A DNA stretch of 64,000 nt from Cornus controversa. Its lineage: Eukaryota; Streptophyta; Magnoliopsida; Cornales; Cornaceae. The notes below the pieces were generated by a model, which made no database searches, was not told the DNA's origin, and saw nothing but the letters and a program-made list of their open reading frames with translations. Shown here in pieces: positions 14,094 through 25,105 of the stretch; position 1 is the stretch's first letter; each line of letters opens with the position of its first letter. The position numbers and the translations under genes were made by a program. The stretch lies in assembly GCA_026545225.1 (NCBI GenBank), contig CM048852.1:54257146-54321145 (forward strand), written 5' to 3'.

Positions 14094-15252
14094 TTAAAGC
14101 AGAGGTGTAGAAACATTTGCAGTAACATCAACATCTTCATCAGGTTCACTTTGTGAATAAGAATATGACTGAGTGACTTGACAATTAAAGATAATACCGG
14201 CCTGACTTTTGATTCTTATGAAATTGTGAAGTGTACAACATGTCATTACAATAAATACTTGAGTTTCAAACTTAAAGGGAGATATTTGTTTCAATATAGG
14301 GAATCTTATCTTCAATATCCCAAAACATCGCTCAACCACATTTCTAAAAAACGAATGTCTATGGTTGAACACTTCCTCTCAACCACGAGGTGCCCTAGTC
14401 CTACAGTATTCTTGAAAGTGGTAACAATTACCTCAGAAAGGGGCCAAGAATCCAGTCTAGTTGGCATACCTAGAGTCTACCAAATAGTACTTTTCTGCCA
14501 TGTTTACAAACTATAAATAAAGGTACACTATATATAAATAGTCATATAAGCATTAATTTTTATAATATTACCTGGTGGTGGAAATAGAAATTACATTTCC
14601 TCATCATTAATGCATTCATTTTGCTTCATTCACAGATCATTCCCACCAAGCTAGAATATATGTGAACATCATATCAAATGAGCAAACGACCATGGCATTT
14701 TGGGTGGTATCACCCTTCCTCCCACGAAATAGGATTTGCATATCTGCTGGCATGTTCGCATCAACATGGGTTCCATCTATAGCTCCTACACAATTCTTAA
14801 AGAAATTGTAGAACCTTCTAAACCCTTTTATGTGATCAGGAATTAAATTCAAATCTGGGAGAACAATAATTATTCTGCCCAACTCACAAATTTTATGCAA
14901 CACACCGTGAAAGTGTCTAGAAATTATCTCGGTTGAGTGCTGGAATATTTCTGTTATGACACAATTCCTTTCATTGTGAGCTAAAGTAAGTAAGAAATTG
15001 TAACTTGTTCGTTGACAAACTTTTTAAATCTTTCAACCCTAAAGCTTTAAGATCACATTTCCTAAAAACATTGGGGTACGTCTTAAGGTCCTCGTAACAT
15101 TTGTTTGGATTGCCATTTAGAATCTCCAACACATACGTTTCACCTTGTAAGATATAATCCCTACAAGGTTGCTTCTCATAATGCTTCCTATAATACTCGA
15201 ACATATATGCCACCAGAATAACACTCTCATCCTCATCATCATCATCATACAA
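14094..15252 (-). pseudogene. PIF/Harbinger DDE transposase, broken
   Basis: Minus-strand fragments line up in family order. The N-terminal part (15252-14971) has FRKCDLKALGLKDLKSL-like helix sequence. Next comes NCVGAIDGTHVDANMP with the first catalytic Asp (14637-14903). LVDSRYAN with the second Asp is at about 14470-14500, and VVERCFGILKIRFPILKQ with the catalytic Glu is at about 14290-14340, followed by CCTLHNFIRI. All three catalytic residues can be read, but stops occur after AWWE (near 14636), after RYAN, and twice more before FNHRH; frameshifts separate the N-terminal and central parts. It cannot make an active transposase. In this family the enzyme cuts TIR ends and inserts at TWA sites. 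Confidence 0.85.
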
Positions 15253-15661
15253 CTCAATAATTTTTCTGATGTTATCTTAATTCATAATATCCTATGTGAA
15301 TAAATAAATATAAGATGCAAAGTATAACCAAAAGTAAAATACATAACATCATTAATGCATAAATAGCAAATAAAACACACATAAGTGAATAACATATGCT
15401 CATAAAGTAATTTTAGTCTTTTGCAATCCATAGAGAATGTAATGAAGTTATTATAGTCATTCAACAGGTAAATTAAACAGTTATCCATAAGCGGGATAGT
15501 AAAATAACAGTTATTCATACAGTCATCCAATAACATCAAAGATTCATCACCCAACTAACATTCCTCTCATCAAGCATGTTAAGAAATAACTCCCTCTATA
15601 TATCAGAATCATGAAACATCATGGATGCTTTAGTATAATGAAAATTGTCAATCCCCTACAA

Positions 15662-16594
15662 TTAATCCAAAATCTTAATGCATGAGTTAAATATTTTTTT
15701 CTCCTTATCTTTTTTAACAAAAAATGTGACTTCAAGTCCTTTGTCACATGATGCAGCAAGATTAGAAGATGAAGCTGCAACTATGACCCTTTCAATTCTC
15801 TCAGCTTTCATATTAGCATTTTCAGTCATGGTAAGCATGACTTGAGACATTGTCGAATTAAATCTATTATTTTTTTTGGCTGTCTTATTTGAAGGTGGAT
15901 GTGAGGGACTGATCTCATGACCGTCAACCTCAGCGAAGTCATCATTCTCAGCATGGTCATGTATGTCTACATGGTGTGTGGGCATTTGGGATGTGGTGGG
16001 TGTTCTAGTGGAAGGGTGGATATGTGCACCTGTAGCATGTGTTCCCAAAAATTGTGGTCACCTTGTTGTAATGGGGATATCCCTTCCTGTAAAACTTTCT
16101 TACATTCTTAACCACCTACAAATTATTATCTTTCATATTAGTATATCCTAAATTCTAAAATTAATATAGATCATTATATATATTTTATGAAAATGGATAA
16201 TACATTAACTTTTAAACTACAAACCTTGCTCAACATTTCCCATCGTTCATCCTTTACTATAACCATGCCTGTCTCGGAATTGAATCTCACACCAATCTCT
16301 AATAATAGTTTTTTAAAGTTTTTGTAAACTGCCCTCAATTGGTTGAACTTATTTCTAAGCTGGATCTTTGTGTAGACCTTCCCTGTTTCTAGCCTCATTT
16401 ATTCAACTAAATTCCTCCAACCAATAGGCCTCCATACGCAAAATGAAAACTTCAATATGTGACTCATCCCATACTAATTTTTCATTATCACCTCGTTCTG
16501 TCAAGTCCTCTTCTTCTAATGACATATTATTACCAAACTCAATCAATTTAGATAAAAATAACGTGAGTTTTAATTTTAATAACCATGACATCAA
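15662..16594 (-). pseudogene. Myb/SANT-like accessory protein of the PIF/Harbinger element, broken
   Basis: Reading on the minus strand: LVWDESHIEVFILRMEAYW (16403-16594), then a stop and frame change just after EEFS. The next segment is LETGKVYTKIQLRNKFNQL with DERWEM (16174-16398), then a probable intron. The last part is TGAHIHPSTRTPTTSQMP to a basic tail (15662-16048). This is the order of the Myb/SANT-like domain and Ser/Thr/Pro-rich linker of PIF/Harbinger second proteins and their domesticated relatives. Those proteins bind DNA and help the transposase enter the nucleus and bind its ends. The copy has at least two frame breaks. Confidence 0.75.
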
Positions 16595-17190
16595 AACATA
16601 TCATACTACATTAATGTTTCCATACATCATGTTAAAGACAACTTATTATAACATCAGAATATAGCATAGTGTACTCCAAATGAAGAAGGAGAAAAATAAC
16701 TCCATTTTAAATGAAGAAGGCTGCTGTCTCAAAAAAAAATTGGCTTCCAAATCTCTTTCATCTTAGTTTAAGCAAAAATTTCAGTAACGTGGCATGTGAA
16801 CATTACAATCATGATTCACACATCAACTAACAGATTTGAGTCTTTTTATAATTTGTCCAACATCTTTATTTTATTTGAAACAAAGAAAATTTAAAAAATG
16901 ATTACAATGAGCCATTTAGATCATTTCAGAATATATATCATTCTTGCAGCAGTTATTACAATTATTACAATTGCTAGTTGACTTCAGTCATCCAAAATTT
17001 ATTTCTAGAAGTTATATATCTTAAATAATTTTAATTTCTAAAATTATGATTAAAAATAATATGATACTTTGAAATATAAAATTATGATTAAAATAATAAA
17101 AGTTGAGTTCAATTAAGGCATCAAACAACAAATTTTTAATGGTTACCAAAAACTGAAAGGCATCATAACAACTTTACTAGCTATAATTTG

Positions 17191-17657
17191 CTAGGAAGCA
17201 CAGACACGGAACACGGGTATCACATGACACGAACATGGCGATACGGAAAATTCTAAAAAAAAAGACACAGATTCGGCGAAGATACAGCAATAAAATAATA
17301 ATATAATATATTAATTATTAAAAAAAAACTACATTACATAAATACTTCAATTTATCATAAAGCAATTGAGAACCACACAAAAATAGATAAATAGATTAAG
17401 AACCGGACTTATTTAGTTCTCTACATATATTTAGCTTAGATTTTGAGTCATAATTTAGTTGTATATAATTTCCTTTCAAAATATTTGAATATACATCACT
17501 GCTATGAAGTGTCTGACACGTGTTCAAGGAGTGTCCAAAAAGTGTCCTAAAAGAAAAATATCAGGACATTTCTACGAAGTGTCCTACATGTGTTCAAGGA
17601 GTGTCCAAGTGTCTGACTCGAATACGACACCCTTGGTGAAGTGTCCGTACTTTCTAG
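17191..17657. mobile_element. Non-autonomous TIR element (467 bp) with 8-bp target duplication
   Basis: The left end CTAGGAAGCACAGACAC and the reverse complement of the right end, CTAGAAAGTACGGACAC, form TIRs. They are flanked by identical 8-mers ATAATTTG at 17183-17190 and 17658-17665. An 8-bp duplication suggests the hAT superfamily, although GGACAC-rich ends of this kind also occur in MULE-related MITEs. The interior repeats GTGTTCAAGGAGTGTCC twice near the right end. No coding sequence. Confidence 0.75.
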
Positions 17658-17859
17658 ATAATTTGCTAATGGTTACCAAACACTAAAGAAAAAAGGGATA
17701 AATTTACGTACTAATTTTAAAATCAAAGCCGCAAATTTGCATGTGAAAATAGTGAACTCAGTAAAAGAAATCGAACATGTAAAACACAGAGAGTCGAACC
17801 ATTTTGAAGAATTCTCATCAAAATTAAATGTGTGTAGAAAGTTGAATATGTAAAACACA

Positions 17860-18360
17860 AAACTAGGGTTTTCAGAATGTATGCTAACAGAGAGTCGAAC
17901 ATGTGTAAAGAAGTGAAGTCGAATAAAAATGAAACAAACATTCAGCAAGAGAGAAGAGAGATAACAAAGCGTATGCTTACAGTCGAGCCTGGTCTACTTC
18001 CAAGATTTGCGTCTGAAATGCCTCGATCGGTCCTCCTTCAACACAAAAATAGGGTTTTCAAAATGAATTCTTACAGAGAGTCGAACATGAAGAAGTGAAG
18101 TCAAATAGATATGAGAAACAAACACTGAAATGAGAGAGAACAGAAAGTATTTTCAAGATTTGTGTCTAAAATGCCTCGATCGATCGTCTTTCAACACAAA
18201 ACTAGGATTTTCAAAATTGCCTTCAAAGAGAGTTGAACATAAAGAAGTGAAGTCAAATAGAGATGAGAAACAAACATTGAAAGGAGAGATAATAGAACGT
18301 ATTTTCAAGATTTGCGTCCGAAATGCCTCAATTGATCGTTTTTCAACACAAAACTAGGAT
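17860..18360. repeat. Three tandem copies of a ~130-180 bp unit
   Basis: Units starting with ACACAAAACTAGGGTTTTC-like sequence are found at about 17853, 18042 and 18197, each followed by AGAGTCGAACATG, AAGAAGTGAAGTC and TTCAAGATTTGCGTC with AATGCCTCGATCGATCG. A fourth start (18345) is cut short. They lie in the 5' part of the PIF/Harbinger remnant, so they may be subterminal or leader repeats of that element. Confidence 0.7.
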
Positions 18361-18697
18361 TTTTAGAATCGTCTTCAAATCACCATATTAGAGGAGAAAG
18401 AAATGAACGACATCAAATAACCTCAAAATAATATATACCTGTTGCGATGTTGGGCCATTTGCTTCCTCCGCTACAGTGGACTTGGGCCAATTGATTTGGG
18501 TTATTTCCCCCACTACAGTATTGAAACACTCGAAAACACCAATGGGTTGTTTTTTCTTTTGGGCCTCCTTTATCAAAATGTTAAACTACTGTGCAAAACA
18601 TAACAAGCCTTCACCAAACATGTTTTGGACCTCAAATTTGATACTGTAGTGGGTTTGCAACAAAAACACAAAAAAAAAACACCAACCAAACACCCCC

Positions 18698-20183
18698 TAA
18701 ATGTAGTTTTTCCAACAAGAATATTGATGAAGCAAAAATTCGCACGATCCAATTTAGCTCAAGTTGCCTACAAAACAAGGAAGTTAGGACTTAGAAACAA
18801 GATCGGCTGTGTGTCGGCCAGGGTCACTCTGACGATCAAGTCAGTGCTTGATAATATAAAAGCAAAAAGTAATTATGTCTAGTATTATAGTATAATTGTT
18901 AAGAAAATTTTATTTAAAAAAAAGTGTTTTGAGATATATATCATGATTTAGTACAAAATGTATGCATGCAAATTATGCAATACAATTCTAAACTTTTATT
19001 TTGTTTGTTAAGCATAATATTTTATAAAAAAAATTTAATAACTCAACTTTTTGTAATTATATTTATATTGTCGTATCTTGTCAAACTCATATCTTATTTG
19101 TTAAAATTTATCATATCATATTCGTGCTTCCTAGTATCTCTCTCTCTCCCTCCCTCTTCCCTCCACCACTGCCACTGTCACCTTCGCCATTTTGTTTTCC
19201 TCTCTAAAACACCTATACTCACTATCTACATTAAAAAAACACACGCGCAGTGAAACTAAATTGCCGATTCTTGCCGGTCAATTTTGAAATTTCAGTACCC
19301 TTAAGTTCTTGACATTGTCCATCTCACCAATAATAGGAACCAAATAAATAAATCATGTGTGGTGTGAGATAGGAGGTGAAGTTTTGGGCTAGCCGGTTTC
19401 GCATGGTACAAAATATTACTGAGAATGAGAATCGAACCCAGCCCCCACTTTGTACTATCAAATGGACAATTTTGCCCACTTAAGTTGCGATGTAACATTC
19501 CTGCATAATGAACTTCTATTCTATTTAAACAATTAACCTAAAGTTGATCCTTAATACTCATAATTTCTTGCTCTAAAATGGATACCAAAAATAGAACACA
19601 AAAGATCATTCTTCTTTCAAACAATATTTTCCACCATACTAAGTTTAATTATTTGTTTAGATGGATGCTATTTTTTATCTAAAAAAAGAAACATTTTATT
19701 TTATTAGAGAACATAATAAAATTTGATCATAAAAAAACACGTAAAAAAATTTATATGTGTAAACAAAATTATATTTTTTTAATTTTATTTTGATTTTCTG
19801 TGATTTGATTATCACATATAATATGTAATAATATCACATATTATATATGATATCAATTTTATTTATTTCATGCTCAAATATATTATTATTTATTTTTTTC
19901 TTAAAAAATATAATTACTAAACATTTTTAATAATCATAACGATTTAGAATTGATAAATAAGTCATTACTTGTGTTAAATGTTCTTCAAAAATTCAATAAA
20001 AATCACTAAAAATTCATCTTTATTGAATTATATTGTAAAAAATTACATATCAATGCATTTTAGACCAAATTAACGACTGCGATAATAGATTTTCATTACA
20101 TTAAGCTGATACGGACCCGATTTTGTTACATCGCGACCGTGTTCGTTACTATAGCCGCGATCACAAATCTTGACCCACAGTCT

Positions 20184-20188
<5 letters not shown>
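18698..20188. other. Intergenic stretch
   Basis: No gene is recognised. It contains a pyrimidine-rich block at 19135-19165, an AT-rich part (19600-20050) and a GC-richer patch around 20110-20165. The phrase GAATCGAACCCAGCC near 19430 resembles a tRNA T-arm but no cloverleaf surrounds it. Confidence 0.45.

Positions 20189-20223
<35 letters not shown>
20189..20223. repeat. (AT)n microsatellite
   Basis: About 17 AT dinucleotides in a row, placed immediately before the first copy of a ~140 bp direct repeat. Confidence 0.9.
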
Positions 20224-20226
<3 letters not shown>

Positions 20227-20735
20227 AGCACGTGTTTGGAACCTTATACAATATTAAGAACGGTCTATGAGCATTTCATTTCAACTTGTAGTGATAGGGT
20301 GGGCTTGAACAAGTTCCAAGAATTTCTTAGTTCATTAACTTTCACCAACTTGTTAGTAGCTTTTTTTTTCTGAAAAAGAGCATGGAGTGTTGGGGGTATT
20401 TCTTTTTAATCTATTATACATGGTTAAATGAGTAAATTTATTATTCAAAAGGGTTAGATCAAAAATCAAAGGGCAGTAAGGTAATTTCACCGTGAAAAAA
20501 TGCTCTAACACTGTGAACTTTTGACAGGAGGGGTGTATCTGATATACACAATACATAAACTTTTGGGGGTGTCAGTGATATTTACCCATAAAAGAATAAG
20601 CGAAGGTTTGGAATCATATACAATATTAAGAATAATCATGTATGTTTTCATTCCGACTTGTAATGATAAGGCAGACTTGACCAAGCTTTCTCAGTTCATT
20701 AACTTTCACCAACTCGTTAATAGCATTTTTCTACT
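20224..20735. repeat. Direct repeat pair (~140 bp each) around a ~230 bp spacer
   Basis: Copy 1 (20224-20365) and copy 2 (about 20594-20735) share TACAATATTAAGAA, CGACTTGTAATGATA-like sequence and AGTTCATTAACTTTCACCAA. The spacer holds ATTTCTTTTTAATC and GGGTAAATAT-like words in inverted form. The layout could be a decayed LTR-like or MITE-associated duplication; I could not assign a family. Confidence 0.65.
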
Positions 20736-20802
20736 CCCTGTCTCGGTTTAGTTATCCCTTTTGGGAAACTATGAAGGAACTTTTAATTTGGGACGGAAGG
20801 AG
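20734..20802. mobile_element. Shortened Stowaway MITE (69 bp)
   Basis: The left end CTCCCTGTCTCGG and the reverse complement of the right end CTCCTTCCGTCCCAAATTA match the Stowaway TIR consensus (CTCCCTCCGTCCC). TA dinucleotides flank it at 20732-20733 and 20803-20804. It is far shorter than usual, so the centre is largely deleted. Confidence 0.7.
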
Positions 20803-21218
20803 TAAAAAAGAGTATGCGGTCTTGTGGGTCCTTCTATATAGAATAAACCTGGTCGTTTGAGCTTATCGATCTAACCCAACATCAAAGACTATCAAGCCCA
20901 TGGATTACCTTGGGCTTAGGTAATCGAGATTAAAGTTGCAATCCCCCGTAGGAAAAGACACAAGGTATCGGGTGCAATAGAATACACAAATATGAGAATT
21001 TTGGTCGTACATTTGAATTTCTCTTATATCATTTCAATTTTAAATTTAAGAGTATTTTTTCACTAAGGTTAATAAAGTAATTTCTCAAATTCTGTAATAG
21101 ACATTATGGTTGTCACTTAAAAGGGAGGTAACTATAATTATTCGAAATACAGGAAAGATTTGTATAATTTTTCCTATCCAGAGGGGAGGGAAATGTAATT
21201 TACCCTTTTACATATATA

Positions 21219-21470
21219 TGTGTGTGTGTGTGTGTGTGTGTATGTGTGTAGTGGAATCAGATCATCTCTTGTGCGAATTTACATCAGGTACGGTCTAGTG
21301 TATTTAAATCAAAAATGCAACACCCATGCAACAACTTTAAATTAATAAGGTAATATATGTGTAGTGGAGTCAAATCATCTCTTGTGCGAATTTAGATCAA
21401 GTACGGTCTAGTGTATTTAAAACGATAATGCAACACCCATGCAACAATTTTAAATTAATAAGGTAATAAT
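21219..21470. repeat. (GT)n microsatellite plus ~115 bp direct duplication
   Basis: After a GT run (about 21220-21241) the block GTAGTGGAATCAGATCATC through AATTAATAAGGTAATA (21247-21353) is repeated at about 21360-21470 with few changes. Both copies contain ATGCAACACCCATGCAACAA. Confidence 0.85.
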
Positions 21471-21534
21471 TTTAAACTTGACAATGTAAAACTCTGTAAA
21501 TGTGTTGAATTATTGATTTAATGGTGTTGCACTT

Positions 21535-21984
21535 AAGGATGCACACGGTTGGGTTCGTTACGGTTCTTGGTGGAACCGAAACCAGACCCGTTGAGTTCGG
21601 TTCAGTTCCGATTTCCCAATAGTTCTTTATCAATTTTTTTTTTTTTTAACATTGACAAGATACAAACTCATACTTGTGCACCCCTAGTTATAACAATAGA
21701 TTAGAAGCTATTACTATTTATTTATATATTTTATATAATATAAATACTTGTACACCCCTAGTTATATATATATATAGGGAACACTAGAACTTAGAAACTA
21801 TTATTATTCATTTATATATTATATATAAATATATATATTTTCTAACGATTCCAGTTCCTTAACTTGGAACTAGAATCGTAGTAAATGGTTTTTAAAATTT
21901 AGAACAAAAATCGGAATCATAATGAATGGTTCAGTTCGATTCTGCTATGATTTCTTATAGTTCCGATTCTTTGTGCACTCGTGA
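21535..21984. mobile_element. hAT-type non-autonomous element, GTGCAC-ended family, copy 1
   Basis: The left end TAAGGATGCACAC and right end TGTGCACTCGTG are inverted. The subterminal sequence is rich in GGTTC/GAACC words (ACGGTTCTTGGTGGAACCG; GGAACTAGAATCG), and the centre is AT-rich and internally repeated. The same structure recurs at 49633-50129 and at about 59371-59978. No target duplication is clear here. Confidence 0.6.
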
Positions 21985-21999
21985 TTACAGTATTGTAAC

Positions 22000-22449
22000 A
22001 CAATGAAATATGTTGCATGAGTATTGTATCTTAAATATAAATGCATTGCATGATTGTTACATTACCTGATATATGAGTGTTGCATTGTATCTTAAATGGA
22101 AATGCATTGCATGAGCTACTGTTATATAAGTGTTGCATTTGTCACGTAAAATGCTGCATAGATGACATATTGTGTTGCACTAATTTAGTGTACACTAGAT
22201 AGATATATAACATTGGAATTAAAATGGTACACCAGAGAGGTAACAACTAACAAGGTATAAATTAAAACGACATTAGAGAGAGTACCAACTCTATTTATAT
22301 GGATTATAAATTGGTTCAATCTCATTTTAGTCAATAAAAAAAAGTAAAATTCCTTGATTATAAATTGGCCCAATCACCAATGTCATTTTAGTCGATAAAA
22401 GAGAGTAAAATAGAAATTTCATATAAAGCATTTGTCACCTAAAATACAT
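22000..22449. other. Spacer with short TGTTGCAT repeats
   Basis: Between the hAT-type element and the LARD-like LTR, variants of TGTTGCAT and AAATGCATTGCATGA recur several times (22010-22180). No gene is visible. Confidence 0.5.
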
Positions 22450-22997
22450 TGTAGGTGCATAAAATCGCCCAACATAAAATCAAGCAATTAATAAGCAACT
22501 AACACTCAATAATTGTAGAAATTAAAGCAGACAAACATGATTTACATGGTTCGGCACAATTCGGCCTACGTCCATGGATCAAAAAGACTATATTTTCTAT
22601 TTCATGAGATATTACAAGGATTGCATTCATGATCTCACTCGCCTAGCTCTGGCTGGATCTCCATGGTGTGGGATTTTCTATACATATTTATACAAGGAGT
22701 GTTTTCCATTCTAGTGCTGATTTGATGCCAATTACTCCGTGATTCTTCCTTGATTTGGGCTGATTTATATCAATCCCTTTTGTCAAGGAAAGAATCTGAT
22801 ATTTCCTAATTTGAACCTGATTTGATGATCTCTCTTTGACCGGTTGAATGTAGCTACCACATGTGATGTCCATGTTAGCACAATTACTTTCCACATATCT
22901 TTTTCAGTACTACCCAAATCATGCCATGTGTACCATGTTGACTATTCTCATGTTTAGGTGTCTTCTTCCTGTTGGTGAAAATTTTCCCGCTCCCACA
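22450..22997 (-). repeat. 3' LTR of the LARD-like element
   Basis: 548 bp, bounded by TGTAGGTGCAT and CTCCCACA on the plus strand. It matches 28742-29290 over its full length. It is the 3' LTR because the polypurine tract adjoins it on the minus strand. Confidence 0.9.
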
Positions 22998-23015
22998 CTA
23001 GCCCCCAATTCCCTT
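22998..23015 (-). other. Polypurine tract of the LARD-like element
   Basis: The minus strand reads AAGGGAATTGGGGGCTAG directly before the LTR start, the expected place and composition for the plus-strand DNA primer of an LTR retrotransposon. Confidence 0.75.
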
Positions 23016-23589
23016 TAGTTGGACGTAATGGTCTCAACTGGAGGAAATTTATACAAATTTGCGCTTTTAGTCATGAACGGAGGCAAGATGTTATTGCGTA
23101 TCTGGAAGTTCTGAACCAGTAAATGGTGGAGTTGGTGCAGAACTAGAACCAATTTATTCTATCAAAGACTTGTCAGGACTTTAGGATAAGAAATTTTGAA
23201 ACTTTTTGATATGGCTTTGAACTCGCCCTACTTTTCTGAATCCAAAAGAGAGATTGATTCTGAAGAGTTCATATTGCACAATAAAGTTAGGGCCTGAGTG
23301 AGAATAATGACCCAAAGTTGTCTAGAGATGAAAGACCATTCTCTCGAAGAAAGTTCCAACATGACCGAGGATGTTCCAGCTTAAGTGCTACCCAACGTTC
23401 TTGTTCCAGCTTAGCCTTCTTCTGAACTTCTTTTTCTTAGGCTCATTAGCCTTGATTCATTTTTGAGCATGTAATGAGGTGGCTTTTCACCACTTTTGTC
23501 TTGGCAATCAGCCTTTCTTTGGTTAATTTAGTAGTGGTCAGCCCCATGTGCTACTAGACATCAGTTCCATATGGCTTGTTGCTACTTGT

Positions 23590-25105
23590 TTATGGTGTTA
23601 GGCTAGTCATGCCTTTGCCATTTCATTCTCATTTGGCGTTTGGCTAGTCCTATCTTAGCCAATTTTTATTATATTTGGCATTCGGCTGGTCATGCCTTGG
23701 CCATTTCATTCATCTGAGACGTTCGGCTGGTCATGTCGAAGCCTTCTTTTATTCAGACTTGGCGTTCGGCTGGCCATGCCTTAGCCACATTCATTTATCG
23801 AAGACGTTCGACTGGTAATGCTGAAGTCTTTTTTCATTCAAACTTGGCGTTCGGCTGGCCATGCCTTAGCCACATTCATTTATCGAAGATGTTCGGCTGG
23901 TCATGCTGAAGTCTTCTTTCATTCAAACTTGGCGTTCGGCTGGCCATGCCTTAGCCACATTCATTCATCGAAGACGTTCGGCTGGTCATGCCGAAGTCTT
24001 ATGTCATTCAGACTTGGCGTTTGGCTGGCCATGCCTTAGCCATATTCATTTATCGAAGATGTTCGGCTGGTCATGCTGAAGTCTTCTTTCATTCAAACTT
24101 GGCGTTCAGCTGGCCATGCCTTAGCCACATTCATTTATCGAAGATGTTCGGCTGGTCATGCTGAAGTCTTCTTTCATTCAAACTTGGCGTTCGGCTGCCC
24201 ATGCCTTAGCCATATTCATTCATCGGAGACGTTTGGCTGGTCATACCGAAGTCTTCTTTCATTCAGACTTGGCGTTTGGCTGGCCATGCCTTAGCCACAT
24301 TCATTTATCGAAGATGTTCGGCCGGTCATGCTGAAGTCTTCTTTCATTCAAACTTGGCGTTCGGCTGGCCATGCCTTAGCCACATTCATTTATCGAAGAT
24401 GTTCAGCTGGTCATGCTGAAGTCTTCTTTCATTCAAACTTGGCGTTCGGCTGGCCATGCCTTAGCCACATTCATTCATCAGAGACGTTCGGCTGGTCATG
24501 CCGAAGTCTTCTTTCATTCAGACTTGGCGTTTGGCTGGCCATGCCTTAGCCACATTCATTTATCGAAGATGTTCGGCTGGTCATGCTGAAGTCTTCTTTC
24601 ATTCAAACTTGGCGTTCGGCTGGCCATGCCTTAGCCACATTCATTCATCGGAGACGTTCGGCTGGTCATGCCGAAGTCTTCTTTCATTCAGACTTGGCGT
24701 TTGGCTGGCCATGCCTTAGCCACATTCATTCATCAGAGACGTTCGGCTGGTCATGCCGAAGTCTTCTTTCATTCAGACTTGGCGTTCGGCTGGCCATGCC
24801 TTAGCCACACTCGTTCATCAGAGACGTTCGACTAGTCATGCTGAAGTCTTCTTTCATTCAGACTTGGCATTCGACTGGTCATGCCTTAGCCACATTCGTT
24901 CATCGGAGACGTTCGGCTGGTGATGCCGAAGTCTTCTTTCATTCAGACTTGGCGTTCGGCTGGTCATGCCTTAGCCACATTCGTTCATCGGAGACGTTCG
25001 GCTGGTCATGCCGAAGTCTTCTTTTATTCAGACTTGGCGTTTGGCTGGTCATGCCTTAGCCATTTGTTTGTAGTGCTCGGCTAGTCATGCCGAAGTCTTT
25101 TTTCA
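23590..25105. repeat. 85-bp dimeric tandem array with hairpin-forming units
   Basis: Sixteen clear units of exactly 85 bp run from about 23718 to 25077, with weaker copies on both sides (23590-23717; last at ~25075). Each unit has two halves of about 42-43 bp sharing GTTCGGCTGGYCATGCC. Half A reads GAC-G-TTCGGC-TGGTCAT-GCCGAA-GTC, an inverted repeat; half B (TGGCGTTCGGCTGGCCATGCC then TTAGCCA) pairs TGGC with GCCA and GGC with GCC. Short open frames of 73 codons recur every three units only because 85 is not a multiple of three; I do not regard them as genes. Confidence 0.9.

Larger units (their letters stand above)
14094..18697 (-). mobile_element. Degenerate PIF/Harbinger DNA transposon
   Basis: The region contains both proteins typical of PIF/Harbinger elements in the same orientation: a Myb/SANT-like protein (15662-16594) and a DDE transposase (14094-15252). 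The upstream end is tentatively placed at 18697, where, read on the minus strand, GGGGGTGTTTGGTTGG starts directly after TTA, the family's usual 3-bp target. The other end was not found, so the low boundary is simply the end of the transposase. A hAT-type MITE (17191-17657) and tandem repeats (17860-18360) lie in the 5' part. Confidence 0.6.

Noticed and set aside
19420..19450. GAATCGAACCCAGCC resembling a tRNA T-arm
   Set aside because: No acceptor, D or anticodon stem of the right spacing surrounds it on either strand.
23818..25059. Series of similar 73-codon open frames on the plus strand
   Set aside because: They recur every 85 or 255 bp and simply reflect the tandem repeat, whose length is not a multiple of three. 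There is no start context, no codon conservation and no similarity to a known protein.
23590..25105. CRISPR-like array
   Set aside because: Units are contiguous 85-bp repeats without unique spacers, in a plant nuclear context within an LTR element.
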